From Molossus alvarezi (lineage: Eukaryota; Chordata; Mammalia; Chiroptera; Molossidae), in NCBI GenBank assembly GCA_037176705.1, contig CM073885.1, forward strand, positions 220,112,290 through 220,176,289: a stretch of 64,000 nucleotides of DNA. Reading direction: 5' to 3'. This document shows positions 11,240 through 23,700 of the stretch, in pieces. The stretch's first letter is position 1. Every line of letters starts with the position of its first letter. Below the pieces are notes generated by a model. The model was not told the DNA's origin and made no database searches. It saw only the letters and a list, made by a program, of their open reading frames with translations. The translations under genes and the position numbers were made by a program.

Positions 11240-12654
11240 AACTATAGGTCATGACCTATTAGTGGATGATAAAATTAATTTAATGGGTCATAAGTAACTT
11301 AAAAAATAGATTTAAATATAAAGGACAATATTAGAATGTATCATATAATAAGAATAGGTATTATTTTATGAAACATGTTTGTATGTGTATTCTAGATTAT
11401 GATATAACATAAAATTCTTACTAATTAGTCTCAGTCCATAAACTTTGACAGTCACTGGTTTAGGAGTTGATGATGGATAATTCAGGCTCCCCCCCCTCCC
11501 TCAACATGGAGCTATTTTTGATTTATAAAAAGCTTTCTGATCTCTTTGTAATGGCACTATTATGAATGTTCAATAGAAATAAATTGAGCCTGGCTTCAAA
11601 TATCATTAACCAGCTTTTAAAAGTTTTCATGTATCATATTTGAAAACTGGTTAGAAACTTATAGTTTCTATGGCTTGGGGCCAGGCCAGAGGAGGGAGGG
11701 ATTGGGGGCCCAACTTGTATGCCTTTGTGGTATTAATAGGAGAATGGCTGCATATGAAATCCATGATTAAAAGCTCTACAGCAGATATTGCTATTTAGCC
11801 AACCCAACAGCCTTTCCCAAACTCCTAATTCCTCACCATGTTTTACTGTAGAGGTTGGGAAAGCAAAATCATTCATCTTCCAGACTCCCTTGCAGCTAAC
11901 AATGGCCATGTGATACAGGTCTGTTTAGTGAGATACAATTGAAAGTTGCTGGAAAATTTTTTTCTTTTCCAATAAAAGAAGCTCTGGTTGGCATGCCTAT
12001 ACCTCTCCTTTTCCTCCTGCTTTGAATGCAAATGTGATGCCTATAATGCTTTGGGGTCAGCAGCAGCCATATTTGATGATGGGGGGAAGTCCCAGAAAAT
12101 CACAGAGATGCTGGTGCTGATAACTGAGAGTTCTGCAGACTCTGCTGGTGTCACATTTGCTGATGTCCCGATGGATAAAGCCAAGCAGAGTCAATATGGC
12201 AGAAGGCTACTCAAGGGTGTGGATATCAGGAAACATGATTCATTGGAGCCATAATATAACAATCTATCATTCCCTTCCTCAAGACAGTTTATTTCCATCT
12301 GTTAGAAAATTGTTGTAGTATACTCATTTTTATTAGAACAAGACACTTGACTGTCCTTCCCAATATTGTAATAAATATGAAAATCAATCATGTCTAAACT
12401 GTGAATGATGCCCTCTTAGAGGTGGCATCGTGGTGCCGTGCATAACCAGCACAACCATACCTAGTGGCCTTAATAAGTCTTATCATCCCAGTGTGATTAT
12501 GTGTAAGGGTTAGGGCCAAGCTTTATGTGTCTTTGGTGCTTCATACCTCATGCCATGGCTGACATTTTATAACTAGGTGTCTTCTGTCACTATCCCCAAA
12601 TTCCATTTACCTACCAGCAAGCTGCCAAGATTAATTTTTTAAAGCAAAATAGCA
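11240..12654. other. Intergenic, unassigned old repeats
   Basis: The stretch 11240-11460 (GGTCATGACCTATTAGTGG) looks like a decayed DNA transposon. The stretch 11780-12250 (ACTCCCTTGCAGCTAACAATGGCCATGTGA) looks like an ancient mammalian repeat. I assign neither to a family. The 88-codon + strand frame at 11988-12254 lies within it and is not a gene. Confidence 0.45.
11669..11715 (+). repeat. 47-bp duplicated segment, probable inserted copy
   Basis: It is an exact direct repeat of 9980-10026. It sits abruptly in AT-rich DNA, so this copy is probably the insertion. Confidence 0.9.
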
Positions 12655-12862
12655 ATAGCAACTAATATATTTTGAGCCCTTCTAATATTCCAGGTACTGT
12701 GCTAAGTATCTCATTTAATCCTCACTGCAACCTTAGGAAGCAAGTATCTTTATTATTCCCACATAGGGAAATTGAGGCTTAGAGTTATTATGTTGACTTC
12801 CTCAAATCACACAGTTAGTACAAGGCAGAATGAGACTGGAACTCAGGTCTGTTTGCCTCCAA
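12655..12862 (-). mobile_element. MIR SINE relic
   Basis: Antisense MIR pattern: AGGTACTGTGCTAAGTATCT, AAATTGAGGCTTAGAG, CACACAGTTAGTACAAGG. A MER5A-like scrap follows at 12885-12975. Confidence 0.75.
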
Positions 12863-12984
12863 AGTACATGGTGGGCATCCTCACAGGGAGATCTCTGGAC
12901 CACCTCCCTCAAAGTCACCTAAGGTATTAGTTAAAATGCAGAGTCCTTGACCCCCTCCCAGATTAACTGGCCCAAAGGATAAAG

Positions 12985-13390
12985 CTTGAATTTCTTAACA
13001 GAGTTCCTCATCATTTGGCTTTTGCCTTCCTATTTACCTTCAAATTGGCTTGGTCCTCCCCACTCCTGCCCTTGTCCTACAAAAATGTACTCACTGCAGA
13101 TCCACATAGAAGTACTCCGTGTGCTCAACTATGCTGGGCTTTCACCACGGATTGCACGATTCCTTCTTGGGGAATAACTCCCTTTCCACTTCTTCCTATT
13201 TGCCTAATTCTTTTATTGTTCAAGGCCCAGCTTAAAAGCCAGCTTCTCCGAAGACCTCCTTATTGCTGCTTCTACCAGTTTGCTGCCGCTGCTGTGCTAG
13301 ACTTGGAACCTCACAGTTAGCGCTGCTCCACACTTACTCTGTCCATCTCACTGGCTGCAACCTCACGGGCGTTTAGAAAGTCTTAGTAAA
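12985..13390 (+). mobile_element. L2 LINE fragment
   Basis: It has the L2 3' region phrasing: TTCCTCATCATTTGGCTTT, TCAAGGCCCAGCTTAAAAGC, CGAAGACCTCC. Confidence 0.65.
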
Positions 13391-14814
13391 TGTTTTTCGA
13401 CAAAGTCAAATGCTTTGAAACAATATTTCTAATGTAAAAATCATAATTTAATAATAAACTAGGTTTTATATCTCAGATTAGACTAAAGAAACAAAACATA
13501 CAGAACCACAAAGTGAGACAAAAAATGTTTTTTAATGAAACAGGAAACAGGATGGAGTTCAGAGTGCTAGTATTTATAGTACATATAGATTCAAAAATAT
13601 TTACTTGTTTTTATTTTTATTATAGAAAATGAAATATGCACAAAAGTAGAAAGATCAGCACACTGACTCCTTGAATACTCATCACCCAGCTCCAACAGTA
13701 GCAACATTCTGCTGTTCTTTCAAATGATGCAATTCTACAACACTTATTAATTCAAAAGTAGAGAGCTAAAAGCAATTAAATTGATTTAAAAATACCGTGT
13801 GTGTGATGTTGTAAAACCAGCTATGGTTTAAAGAGAATGACATTAACAGCTACCAGCTAGTCGTTGGTATTGAGCATCTAACGGGGGAGAAGTGGGGTGT
13901 GTGTGGGGGCAGGGGGGGATTGGTGGTGGTGGCTATCTCAGACTGCCCAGACCTAGGGGTGGGGCTGACAGCCCTTGGGAGTCAAGTATGCTTTGTCTTC
14001 CCTGCTCAGATTCATCAGTAGCTTGTTGAGAGCTAGATAAAAAGTGATAACTGGGCCAGAAGGTTCTTCAAGGGGAAATAGATATCCAAATTTTCAGCTG
14101 GGGCCCCAAATGCACAATGAGTCTTTTATCCTTTAGACCATAGACTGTCTTTCAGAAACAGTTCAATTACATTGCTTTGTATGTGTTAAGGAATAATTTG
14201 ATGTAAACATTAAAAATATTCTACAACTTTTGGCATTTATTAGTTTTTTTATTTTTATTTTTTAAGTATCCTGGGAGCTTCAACCAGTGGATGTGGCCTG
14301 GGGATGCTGTTGACCTCTGGAAGACTCCAGTGGACACTCTTCAGTGTTGTTCCATGTTTTCTTCACTAGCAGCCCCTGTCTGACACTGATGGAAATAGTG
14401 CCAAGGATAGGGTTGGGTCCAGAAGTGATTTAAAGAAAAGAAGAAGAAAAGAAAAAAAAGAAAAATGACTGAGAAGCCATTGAGTAAGGCAACAGGAGGT
14501 ATTTTGTTGGAGAGGCAGCAAGAAGGAAAAAACAATAAGAGAGATGGGGTGGACATACTGTGATTAGACCTGTGAGAAGGTGGTGTATCATGGTCTCAGG
14601 GTTCTCAAAAAGAAATCTGGATTTAGCTTTTATTTAATCCAAATGTTTTTGCCTTTCTTAGGAAGGCGAAACCAAGGCACCAAAGCCAGGATCCTAATTT
14701 TTAAAAACTTGAAAGCAAATCCCTGGATGTCTGCCTGCCCTAGAGCCTTAAAGACAGACACTCACCACATGAACATATGGACAGCCTGAACTCCCATGTC
14801 TTAAAGGAAAACGA
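13391..14814. other. Intergenic, L1M scrap and unique DNA
   Basis: The stretch 13600-13760 (GCACAAAAGTAGAAAGATCA ... CTCATCACCCAGCTCCAACA) is an antisense L1M 3' UTR scrap. The rest is unique, with GT- and G-rich sequence at 13880-13940. Confidence 0.5.
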
Positions 14815-15010
14815 AACCCTTGGGCTTTTCATCTCCCCGACCCCGGGCCGGCAGCTCCGACTGCCCTCTCAGATCCCCAGGAGCGCGGCCCCACCGGCTG
14901 CCGCGGCTCAGCTTCGGGGCGACGCGGAGCGGTGGGAGGAATGCGGGGTTTCCCACCAGGCCTGCGCCGCCTCACCGGGGAAAGCAGCCCTTCGCAAAGC
15001 AAGGAGTAAG
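14815..15010. promoter_or_regulatory. CpG-rich unique stretch
   Basis: CpG dinucleotides are dense (CCCGGGCCGGC, GAGCGCGGCC, GGGCGACGCGGAGCGG), unlike the CpG-poor flanks. The overlapping frames match no protein. It could be a distal element or the start of a noncoding RNA. Confidence 0.35.
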
Positions 15011-15994
15011 AATTGCTGACTAGGGTCGCCCCCCCTCCCTAGGAACCCAGGGGAGGGCTTTGCAGAGCTGGTGGTGTCCTGGGAAAAGGGTGGCTTTTGT
15101 GAAAAGTGCAGGATCAAACTGGATACTTGGAATGACAGCTCCCGACCTTTTAAAATTCTCCTCCAGGGCAGGGACTGGCGCACCGCGGGAGGGTGTGAGG
15201 ACTCGCTTCCCCAGACAGGGCGGGCCTTTGACCAGTGACGGCCTTGGGCGGAGAGAGGTCTGGGAGAACAGCCAATAGCGCAGGTCCCTGGGGCGGCTCC
15301 TTAATGAGCTCATCCACCTGGCAGGTTAAATGACAAGCAACTGTTGCCCAAGAAGCCGCTCACACAGTTCAAGGTTAGAGAGCTAAACAATACGCAATCG
15401 TGACGGTTTCCTCTGGGTGTGATTCACGTGGAGAGTGTGCTGCTGAAGGCGGGAACATGGACTAAGAGAATGCCCTTTTTCTTTCTGTTTATTCTAGTAG
15501 CAAGTGTGGCGACAATGAGCAATGACAATAAATCAGAAATATATTTCTCAGAAATCTGAAAATAAAGTGATTTTGTTACAGATGTAATTAACATTTCAAA
15601 ACTATTTTTTTTGACTTGCACTGCCTAATTCGTTTGATTTTTAAGCTGTCCAGGGCTCTTTGTAATGAATAAACATGTTAGAGTTTTTGCAGTTTATGTA
15701 ACAAGCTGCATCCTTTTTGATGTTTATACTTTCAGAGAAGCCACGTAGAAATGTGGATGAGGCATCGAGTCTCAAGATTTTAATAAATTCCACAGACGGA
15801 AAAAAACTCCCATAGACGTTGTTTGGGATGAATAACGTTCTTTGTCTTTGTCAACTGCCTGTTAAAGCATTTTGATTCCAACTCAGATAGGAGAGAAGGA
15901 GTCAAGGGAGACAGGGAAGCAGGAAGGGAGGAAGGAAACATTTTTAGGGCGCATTTAGTAATGTACTCCTGCTTCCGGCCCAGGGGGGGGTCTT
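15011..15994. other. Intergenic unique DNA
   Basis: No gene or repeat that I can name. Confidence 0.45.
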
Positions 15995-16009
15995 CCTAGA
16001 CCTATTTTT

Positions 16010-16079
16010 TTTTTTTTTAATCCTCACCCGAGGACATTTTTTCCATTTTTTGTTCAGATAGAGCGGGAGGGAGAGAGAG

Positions 16080-16114
<35 letters not shown>

Positions 16115-16272
16115 TCGATGTGAAAGGGACACATCGAGTGGCTGCCACCCGCACGACCAACCAGGGCCGGGGACAAACTGCATCCGAGGTACGTGCCCTT
16201 AGCGGGAACCGAACCCGGGTATCTCTTTACCGCAGGTCGACGCTCCAACCGCTGAGCCAAACCGGCCAGGGC
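16010..16272 (-). mobile_element. Ves SINE with perfect 15-bp duplication
   Basis: CCTAGACCTATTTTT is repeated exactly at 15995-16009 and 16273-16287. The element is near-consensus, with an intact head box and a (GA)n middle. Confidence 0.94.
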
Positions 16273-16287
16273 CCTAGACCTATTTTT

Positions 16288-16979
16288 ATCTTTGCTTTCC
16301 TTATAGCTTCTTTCAACATCCTTCAGCTTACAGATGGGCAGTGAAGCATGAAGGTGAAGCATCCAAACTGGGACCCGATATGAACTTGGTTCTCAAGTAG
16401 ACTTCCCTTTACACCTCACTGCCTCCGGTACAGTGAAACTCCCAGCACCCCCCCCACCCCCCGCGCTAATTTCTCTCCCATTCCTGCGCATTTGTGGGCA
16501 CAAAGCTGATCTCAGGGGTGGTGGAAGAGCAGAAGGGCCATTCGATTTTGGCCACAAGCTCATCAAAGGCCTCACACGTGGCCTTTGGCATTATCTCCAG
16601 ATGAGTTTACAGACAGTCATATTAGTACATGCATGGTAAGAGCGCCGATTGATAAAGGGATCTTTAAAATATATCACAATGAAAATATTTGCAACTTTTG
16701 GCATGCCTTCCTTTTAAAAATATGTTCAGAGCTTCAAAATGAAGTGGCCCAGGGCTCTTTCACCTTCCGAGAAGACTGGCGTGGGCGGTTCTCAATGGCA
16801 CACGAAGAGGAATCGACTTTCTCTGACCTAGCGCCGTCCTTGGTGAAGTGAGGGGGGTTCGCATGAAGTGGCCTCCCTCGGGAAGAAGCCAAGGAGAAGA
16901 GGACAGGATTAGCTTCTAGTGGCACCCCTGGTCTCCAGGAAGATTTTTTTTTTCTGGTTTCACAGCTACCTCCTGAGCA
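16288..16979. other. Intergenic unique DNA
   Basis: Nothing I can name. A C-rich run lies at 16447-16462. Confidence 0.45.
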
Positions 16980-17600
16980 GTCTTTGTGGGGTCCGTGCTG
17001 AGTGGGAGGGGAGCAGGTCCAGAAAGTCCCTTTCGCCCTTGGCCGCAGCGATGCTCAGTCCTCACTACGCCCACAGGCGCCCAGGTTTCTTCTGCCCCTC
17101 CTGCTTCAAAAAGTGCCAGACGCTTATTGTTAAGAGGAAACGTAATTAACCACGAGCGTGCCCCCTTTGCGATAATCGGACGCCAGGGGAAGTTGGCACA
17201 TCTGGCGAGGGGAGCCCAGCTGGGGCTGCGGGCGCCCGGGCGAGCAGCCCGACCACGCGGGGTAAGTAAATGTAGCCAGGGGGAGGACATCAAGGCAAGT
17301 AAAGAGAAAAGCAAAGTTTGAGACCTTGATTCGTCGCTTTTTTCATCTTTCGGATTCCTGAGAGGAAGCCGAGAGGAGAGGGGAGGGGTCAAGGCGGGAG
17401 CCCACCGTTGGCTGCTGGCTGTGGAGGGGCACGTGGGGGAAACCGAGGCCCCGCGAAGGGGAGGGAGTCTGACAGTCCGAAGCGGCGCCTTCCACAGACG
17501 ACACCTTTTGCTCGGCAGCGCCAGCCAGCACAGAGCTCCCTCCTGTGGTCCATGAGGACAGTGCCCGGCGCTGGGGCAGGAACCCCAAGGTAAGGAACTC
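16980..17600. promoter_or_regulatory. CpG-rich unique stretch with donor-like sites
   Basis: CpG-dense unique DNA (GATAATCGGACGCC, GCGGGCGCCCGGGCGAGCAG, CGACCACGCGG). Two good + strand splice-donor matches follow GC-rich sequence: CGGG/GTAAGTAAA near 17260 and CCAAG/GTAAGGAAC near 17591. It could be a promoter with noncoding first exons or an enhancer. The long minus frame (16916-17392) matches no protein. Confidence 0.35.
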
Positions 17601-17964
17601 AGTTGGTCTCTGTGCCAGGGGCCCGCCGGCCTGGGGGAGATGGGCTTTGCGGGAGAGAATGACCAAGTGGAGTGGTGGTGCTAATGTCGTCATTCCAGAC
17701 ATAGTCGCAAAGGGCAGTCAGCGCAGGGGACTTGAAGACAGTGTGGTTACACCTATTTCGTGTTCATTACAGTAGGGGTGGTGGTGTGGGGGAGGCCGCA
17801 AGCACCTGCAGGGCAGGGGCCAACGCCTCCTTTGCCTCACTCCCACTGAGGGCAACTCATGGAAGATACATGCAATGAGCCCAGCGTCCACTGACCACAT
17901 GATTGTGAAATGTATATTATGTGAATATATGTATGATATATATGTGAAGTGTGCACGTGTGTGT
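17601..17964. other. Intergenic unique DNA
   Basis: No gene. A short AT and GT microsatellite-like run lies at 17915-17970. Confidence 0.45.
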
Positions 17965-18330
17965 ATGTGCCCATTTTACAAATGATGAAACTCAGGATGG
18001 GATAATTACATGGGCTTGTGCAAGGTGACAATGAATCTGGGTCTGAATAGAGGCTGTCTGGCTACAAACCCTATGTTTTTTATCCTCACCCGAACACATT
18101 TTTTGTTCAGATAAGGAGGGAGAGAGAGGAAGAGAAACATCAATGTGAAAGGGACACATCAAGTGGCTGCCACCTGCACGACCAACCAGGGCCGGGGACA
18201 AACTGCAACCGAGGTACATGCCCTTAGCGGGAACCGAACCTTTCTCTCTGGGCTGCAGACCGACGCTCTAACTGCTGAGCCAAACCAGCCAGGGCTACAA
18301 ACCCTGTATGTTTTTAATCATAGTTCTGTA
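17965..18330 (-). mobile_element. MIR relic split by a SINE
   Basis: CCCATTTTACAAATGATGAA, then ACTCAGGATGGG, is an antisense MIR. Its far side resumes after the SINE at 18295. Confidence 0.65.
18080..18294 (-). mobile_element. Ves SINE
   Basis: It has the reverse-strand head and tail of the CCTCGGGTGAGGA subtype. CTACAAACCCT(G)TATGTTTTT flanks both sides. It is inserted in a MIR relic. Confidence 0.92.
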
Positions 18331-20734
18331 ACTAGAAAAGGGAGAGATTTTTGAAATGAGAAATTGATTTATTGGGAGAGTCTAAAGCCTTCAGAGATCA
18401 GGGAGCAGTTGACTTGGGACTTGAAGAATGACTAGGAGCCCCAGGGCTTTTGGGGGGATGGAGGGATGTTTGCTTTTATTTTCAGGGCTGTGCTCTTCAG
18501 GTGGTTGAGAGTGGGCACCTGAAGTTTTGCTCATGTTTTATATTCATGGCAGTTCAACAGGAGTTGGGCCGTTGCCTGACTGAATTCTGGGGTGCGTGGC
18601 ACAGGCACTATTGCTTGTGATGCAGGGAGGTTGTGCGTGAAAGAAAAGGGGCAAGTTAAATTCTGGTTATCTTTGTACAGAAGTGTATTCCATGGAAAAG
18701 TGAAGAGGTGGGGTCATATTCAGTTGGATGAATGTGAAGGAAGTGAAGTTTATTTTTGCCAACCCGAGGTGTCTACATTTCCCACCTAGATTTTTTTTAA
18801 TCTCCTGGATACCTGACTGCTTTCTTCCTCTCTGTCTAGGTCTGCCCTTGGAAATAGAACTGTAACTCATTCACACTCAGGTGCAAATGGATAATGATGT
18901 TTACATCTACAACAGGCATTTAATGAGCCTCCCCTGAGGGACAGATAGATAAATAGAATGGATAGATTAGTGATTAAAACAAGAGTAGTAAAACGTTAGT
19001 AGTAGAATCTAGGTAGTGAGTATATGTCCAATTCACTGTAAACTTCTTTTATTTTTGTTGTATATCTGTAAATTTTCAAGGCCTTGATTTCTATATGAAA
19101 ACGCGAAGGAGGGAATATGGGTAAAAAAAAAAAAAAAAAGAAAGAAGACAAATCTTTGTCTTTAAAGAGTTTTTAGTCATTAGAAGAAATAATGCACATA
19201 TACAAATAACTGGGTTCAAAATCTGGGATACGATTTTGAGATCATAAGTTAGGTCCTTTTCCTCTTTTTCTGTTCTATTCCTTCTCCCATCGAAGGCAAG
19301 GGGTATGGCCAGCTGTGGAAACTGGAAGGAGGCTGCAAACTTCTTGGTTTTTATGTCCATAAGTCTAAACTCTTGGGAAAAGGAAATGCCCTAGGACAAA
19401 CAACCCCTCTTAGCAGAGCAGAGGACGCGTGCTGATTGCAAACCCCCCAGATCAGAGAGAGATTCTGGAAACAGACGGACCCTCTGGCTTGTGCTAAGAA
19501 GTACAGACACACCTCAGATATTGTGGTTTTGGTTCCAGACCACTGTAATAAAGCTGATATCGCAGTAAAGTGCGTCATAATCTTTTGCTGGTGGAGGGTC
19601 TTGCCTTCTCTTTGTTAAAAACCCAACACCTGCGAAGCGAGTTATGCCTGTGGATTAGAAACGGCTGTGTGTGATTTAGGAGAGGGTAACCACACTTTTC
19701 TAATTTATTGACCAAACCAGGACGCATTTGACGGTGAAAGGGGGCACTATTGATAATTACACTCAGGCAATTAGCATAATAAACCAAGACTGTCTCGGGT
19801 AAAATGGGTTGTACAAACTAGGAGCAGAGGCTGCCTCAGAAAAGACTTGAATGCCCTGCAGGACACAGAAGCATCAAGGCACCGGGCCTGCAGGGACCAC
19901 GCATGTAGAAGTGATGGTTGAGTATGTCCTACTGGTAACCTGGGAGACAATAAATTGATGGTGCCTCCCACCCCTACCCCATGCTCCAGGCCCTGGAACC
20001 GTGGCCCAGCTCAGGGTGGTGCTGCAGGAAAGGAGGGGGCCTGGAAGCAATCAAGATGAAATGAGTACTACTCATCTATTCATTAAACCTGGAAAGGGAA
20101 AAGGAGAGAAGGAACAACTAGATAGTGATAAACCTAGAAGCCTCACAATGCTTCTAGCAGAAGCGTTTCAAAGTCAAACTTAATCACTATTTTTTGAATG
20201 AATGAATGAGCGAATGAATTAAATTGCCGTTCTAGGGAGAATGGTAGCAATAACAGAAATAGAGAGAGGAAGTGAAATAGGTTTAGGATGGAAGATAGTT
20301 TTGGTTTTGAAAATAGGAGCTTTGGGGTGGCAGTGGTACGGTTCCGACGACCTATGTTCAAATCAGTGGCTATATGTGAATGGAGCTTTAAGACAGGTCA
20401 GTGCCTGGTTTGGGAGCCAGGTGCATGTCGGTAGTGAGTATTATGAAATGAATATGACCACTTTAGGGAGAAAACAATAACACCCACAGCTGGGCTCTTG
20501 GAAAAGAAGCCAAAGGAGGCAATAAGGAATGATCAAGCTATTTGAATTACAAGGAGGATCAAAAGTTTATGTTAAAGGAATGACTTTCTAAGGATGGAAT
20601 TTCACTCACAGGGAAGGTAGAATGAAAGGGAAAGAATGGACCACCTCAGTCGGCAAATAAACATCCAGGCTATGAATTGTCACCAGTATTTATTTTTCTT
20701 TTTAGTAATAGAGGATCTTTGTCCTGACTGAGTT
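18331..20734. other. Intergenic, few repeat scraps
   Basis: The stretch 19505-19615 (GACACACCTCAGATATTGTG ... TAATCTTTTGCTGGTGGAGG) is an internally deleted copy of a known-style mammalian interspersed repeat. I leave its family open. An A17 run lies near 19123. No gene seen. Confidence 0.5.
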
Positions 20735-23700
20735 TTTCCCCCTAACAATTTATTTTGAAAAATTTCAAACATACAACAAAATAAGAGAATTTTACAGCAA
20801 AAACACATGAACCTGCTATGTAGATTCTACTGCTAACATTTTACTATTCCTGTCTTATCACTAATCTATCTATTCTATCTATCCATCTACCCATCCAACA
20901 ATCCATTTTAATTTTTGACACATTTCAAAGAAAATTGCATATACTCTAAATTTTTCAGTATGTTATCACCCAGAGTTCAATATTTGTTTAGCTTTTTTCT
21001 TTTGATGTAACATTTAAATACAATAAAATATACAAATTTAAAATTATGCACTGAGTGTCCCTCAAACATTATATTACAAAAGTTTTCCAAATATGCAACA
21101 AAGTTGAAAGAATTTTATAATGATCCCTGTATACTCACCACCTAGATTTCACCATTAACATTTTCTTTTTTTTTTGAAAATCTTCATTGGTAGACATTCT
21201 TTCTTACACCTTACCCAACTCTGTCATTTGATCATTTATTTATTTATTTATTTATTTTTATCATCCTCACCCGAGGACATTTTTCCATTTTTTGTTCAGG
21301 TAGAGTGGGAGGGAGAGAGAGGAACAGAGAGAGAGAGAGAAACATCGATGTGAAAGGAACACATCGAGTGGCTGCCACCCGCACGTCCGACCAGGGCCGG
21401 GGATAAACTGCAACCGAGGTACGTGCCCTTAGCGGGAACCGAACCAGGGTCTCTCAGGACCGCAGGCCGACGCTCTAACCGCTGAGCCAAACCAGCCAGG
21501 GCATCATTTGATCATTTAAGAGGTTTCCTCCATTAACATTTTCTTGATTTGCTTTATCACAATCTATCCATTCATGTGTTTCTCTATTCCTTAAGCCACC
21601 TGATTTTTGAGGCATTTCAAATACTTTCCTTCTCCCCAATACTTTAGCAAGCATCTCATAAATCAGAGATAGGCGTGTATTTACAGTTTTCTTTCTTTTG
21701 ATGTAAAATTTACTTTTAGTAAAGTGTACATATCTTACGTGTACAGTGGTTGACATTTAACAAATGCACACTTTGGTGTGACTCAAACCCCTATCAAGAC
21801 AGAGACCATTATTATCACTCCAGAGAGTTCCCTCACACTTCTTCCCACTCATCCCTGTCCTTACCTGCCCCAGAGACCATCACCGTTGTAATTTTTTTCC
21901 ACTGTACATTTGATTTGCAAATAGAGTTATACAGTTTGTACTCTTTTGTGAAGGTTTCTATCACACAGCATGGTATTTTTGAGATCCATTTATGTCGTTG
22001 CTTTTTTCAGTAGTTCATGTCCCTTTATGACTTAGTAGCATTCCCTTGTTAGAATATGCCAGATCATTCTCCTGTTGGTGGGTACCTGGATTGTTTCCAT
22101 TTTGGGGAAATAATGAGTAAAGCTGCTATGAACATTCTCATACAAGTCTTTTTCGTGGGTATATTTTTCATTTCTCATGGGTAAATACCTAGGATTGGAA
22201 TTGCTGGGTCAAAAGGGCAGGTATATGTGTAGTTTAATAAGAACTTCCAGATACTCTTCCTAAAGTGATTGTACTGTTTTATACTTCCATCAAGAATGTA
22301 TTAGAGGTCTGGTTGCACCACAAACTCACCAGCATTTGCAATTGTTAGTCTTTCTAATTTTAGCCATTCTGGTGGGTTTGTGGTGATAACTCGTGGTATT
22401 TTAAATGTGCATTTCCCTGATGATTAATGATGGTGAGCACTTGTTCATTTGATGGTTGGCCATTTGTATATCTTCTTATGCGAAATATTTGCTAAAACCT
22501 TTGCTCATTTAAAACATTGGTGGTTTGCCTTTTTCGTACATTGTAGAAGTTCTTTAGAAATTCTGGACAACAGTCCTTGGTGAGATATATGGTTTGTGAA
22601 TATTTTCTTCCAATCTGTGGTGTGCATGCATATTCATTATCTGAATGATAGATAGTGATGAACAGAAGTTTTAAATTTTGATGAAGTTAAATTTATGTTT
22701 ATTGCTTTTTGTGACCAGTTTCACAAAACTTTGCCTGCCCCCAAGTCACAAAGATATTTATTGATGTTTTCCTCTAAACACTTTATGACTTTAGCTTTTT
22801 ATGTTTATGTCCACAATTAATTTAAAATGAACTTTTGTGTATAGTAAAGGACCAGATTTATATTTCTTCCACATGGACATCCAGTTATCACATTATTTGT
22901 TGAAAGGCCTTTCTCCCTATTTAGTTGTTTTGTTGCCTTTTTTTCTTTTCTTCAAATGACCACGTATGTGCAGCCTATTTCTGGGCTCCATTCTGTTCCA
23001 TAGATCTATTTGTTGCTCCTTAATTCAGGACCACACTTTTTTGATTAATTGAGTTTTATATTAAATCTTGAAGTCAGGTAATATTAGTACTCAAATTTGT
23101 TATTTTCCAAAATGCTTTAGGCATCTGAGGTTCTTTGAATTTCTAACATAAATTTCGGAACAAGTTTGTCAATTAAAAACAAATGTCTCCTGGGTCTGTG
23201 ATTGGATTACATTGGATCTGTGACCATTTGGGGAAAGGTTCATTTAAATGTCCTCAATTTTTTTCAACAACTTTTGTAGTTATAAGTATAGAAGTCTTGC
23301 ATGTCTTTGGCTAAATTTATTCCTAAATATTTCATTTTTACACAACTATCAATTGTAATTGCAAAGTAAATTTCCAGTCAGATTTTAAAATTAGGTTTAA
23401 GGTGTACAACATGTTGATTTGATACATTTATATATTACTGTATGATGCTGTGGGAGTTTTAGCTAATACCTCTATTACCTCACATAATTATCATTTCTTT
23501 GTTGTGATGGGAAGGACTAAGATCTAGTCTTTCAGCAAGTTTGATGTTTATAATACAGTACTGTCTGGAATCACTATGCTTTGTATTAGATGTTCAAGCC
23601 TTATTTATATATACTTGGGAATTTCTATTCTTCAGGATCACCAATAATTGGATGAAGGGTGAACACTAGTGACTTATTTCATTAATAATTTTCCTTCCCA

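Noticed and set aside
11988..12254. 88-codon + strand frame, possible small gene
   Set aside because: It lies in what looks like an ancient interspersed repeat, with no conserved motif and no splice context.
16054..16362. Recurring minus-strand frames with LAQRLERRPAV, SVPAKGTYLGCSLSPALVG and MCPFHIDVSLSLS, looking like a protein family
   Set aside because: They are translations of Ves SINE copies. The same peptide reappears at every such SINE (for example 21296, 33664, 34543, 40673) and on the other strand for + copies.
16916..17392. 158-codon minus-strand frame in the CpG-rich block
   Set aside because: Low-complexity, Arg/Pro-rich composition from GC bias. No domain, and overlapping frames of similar length exist on both strands.
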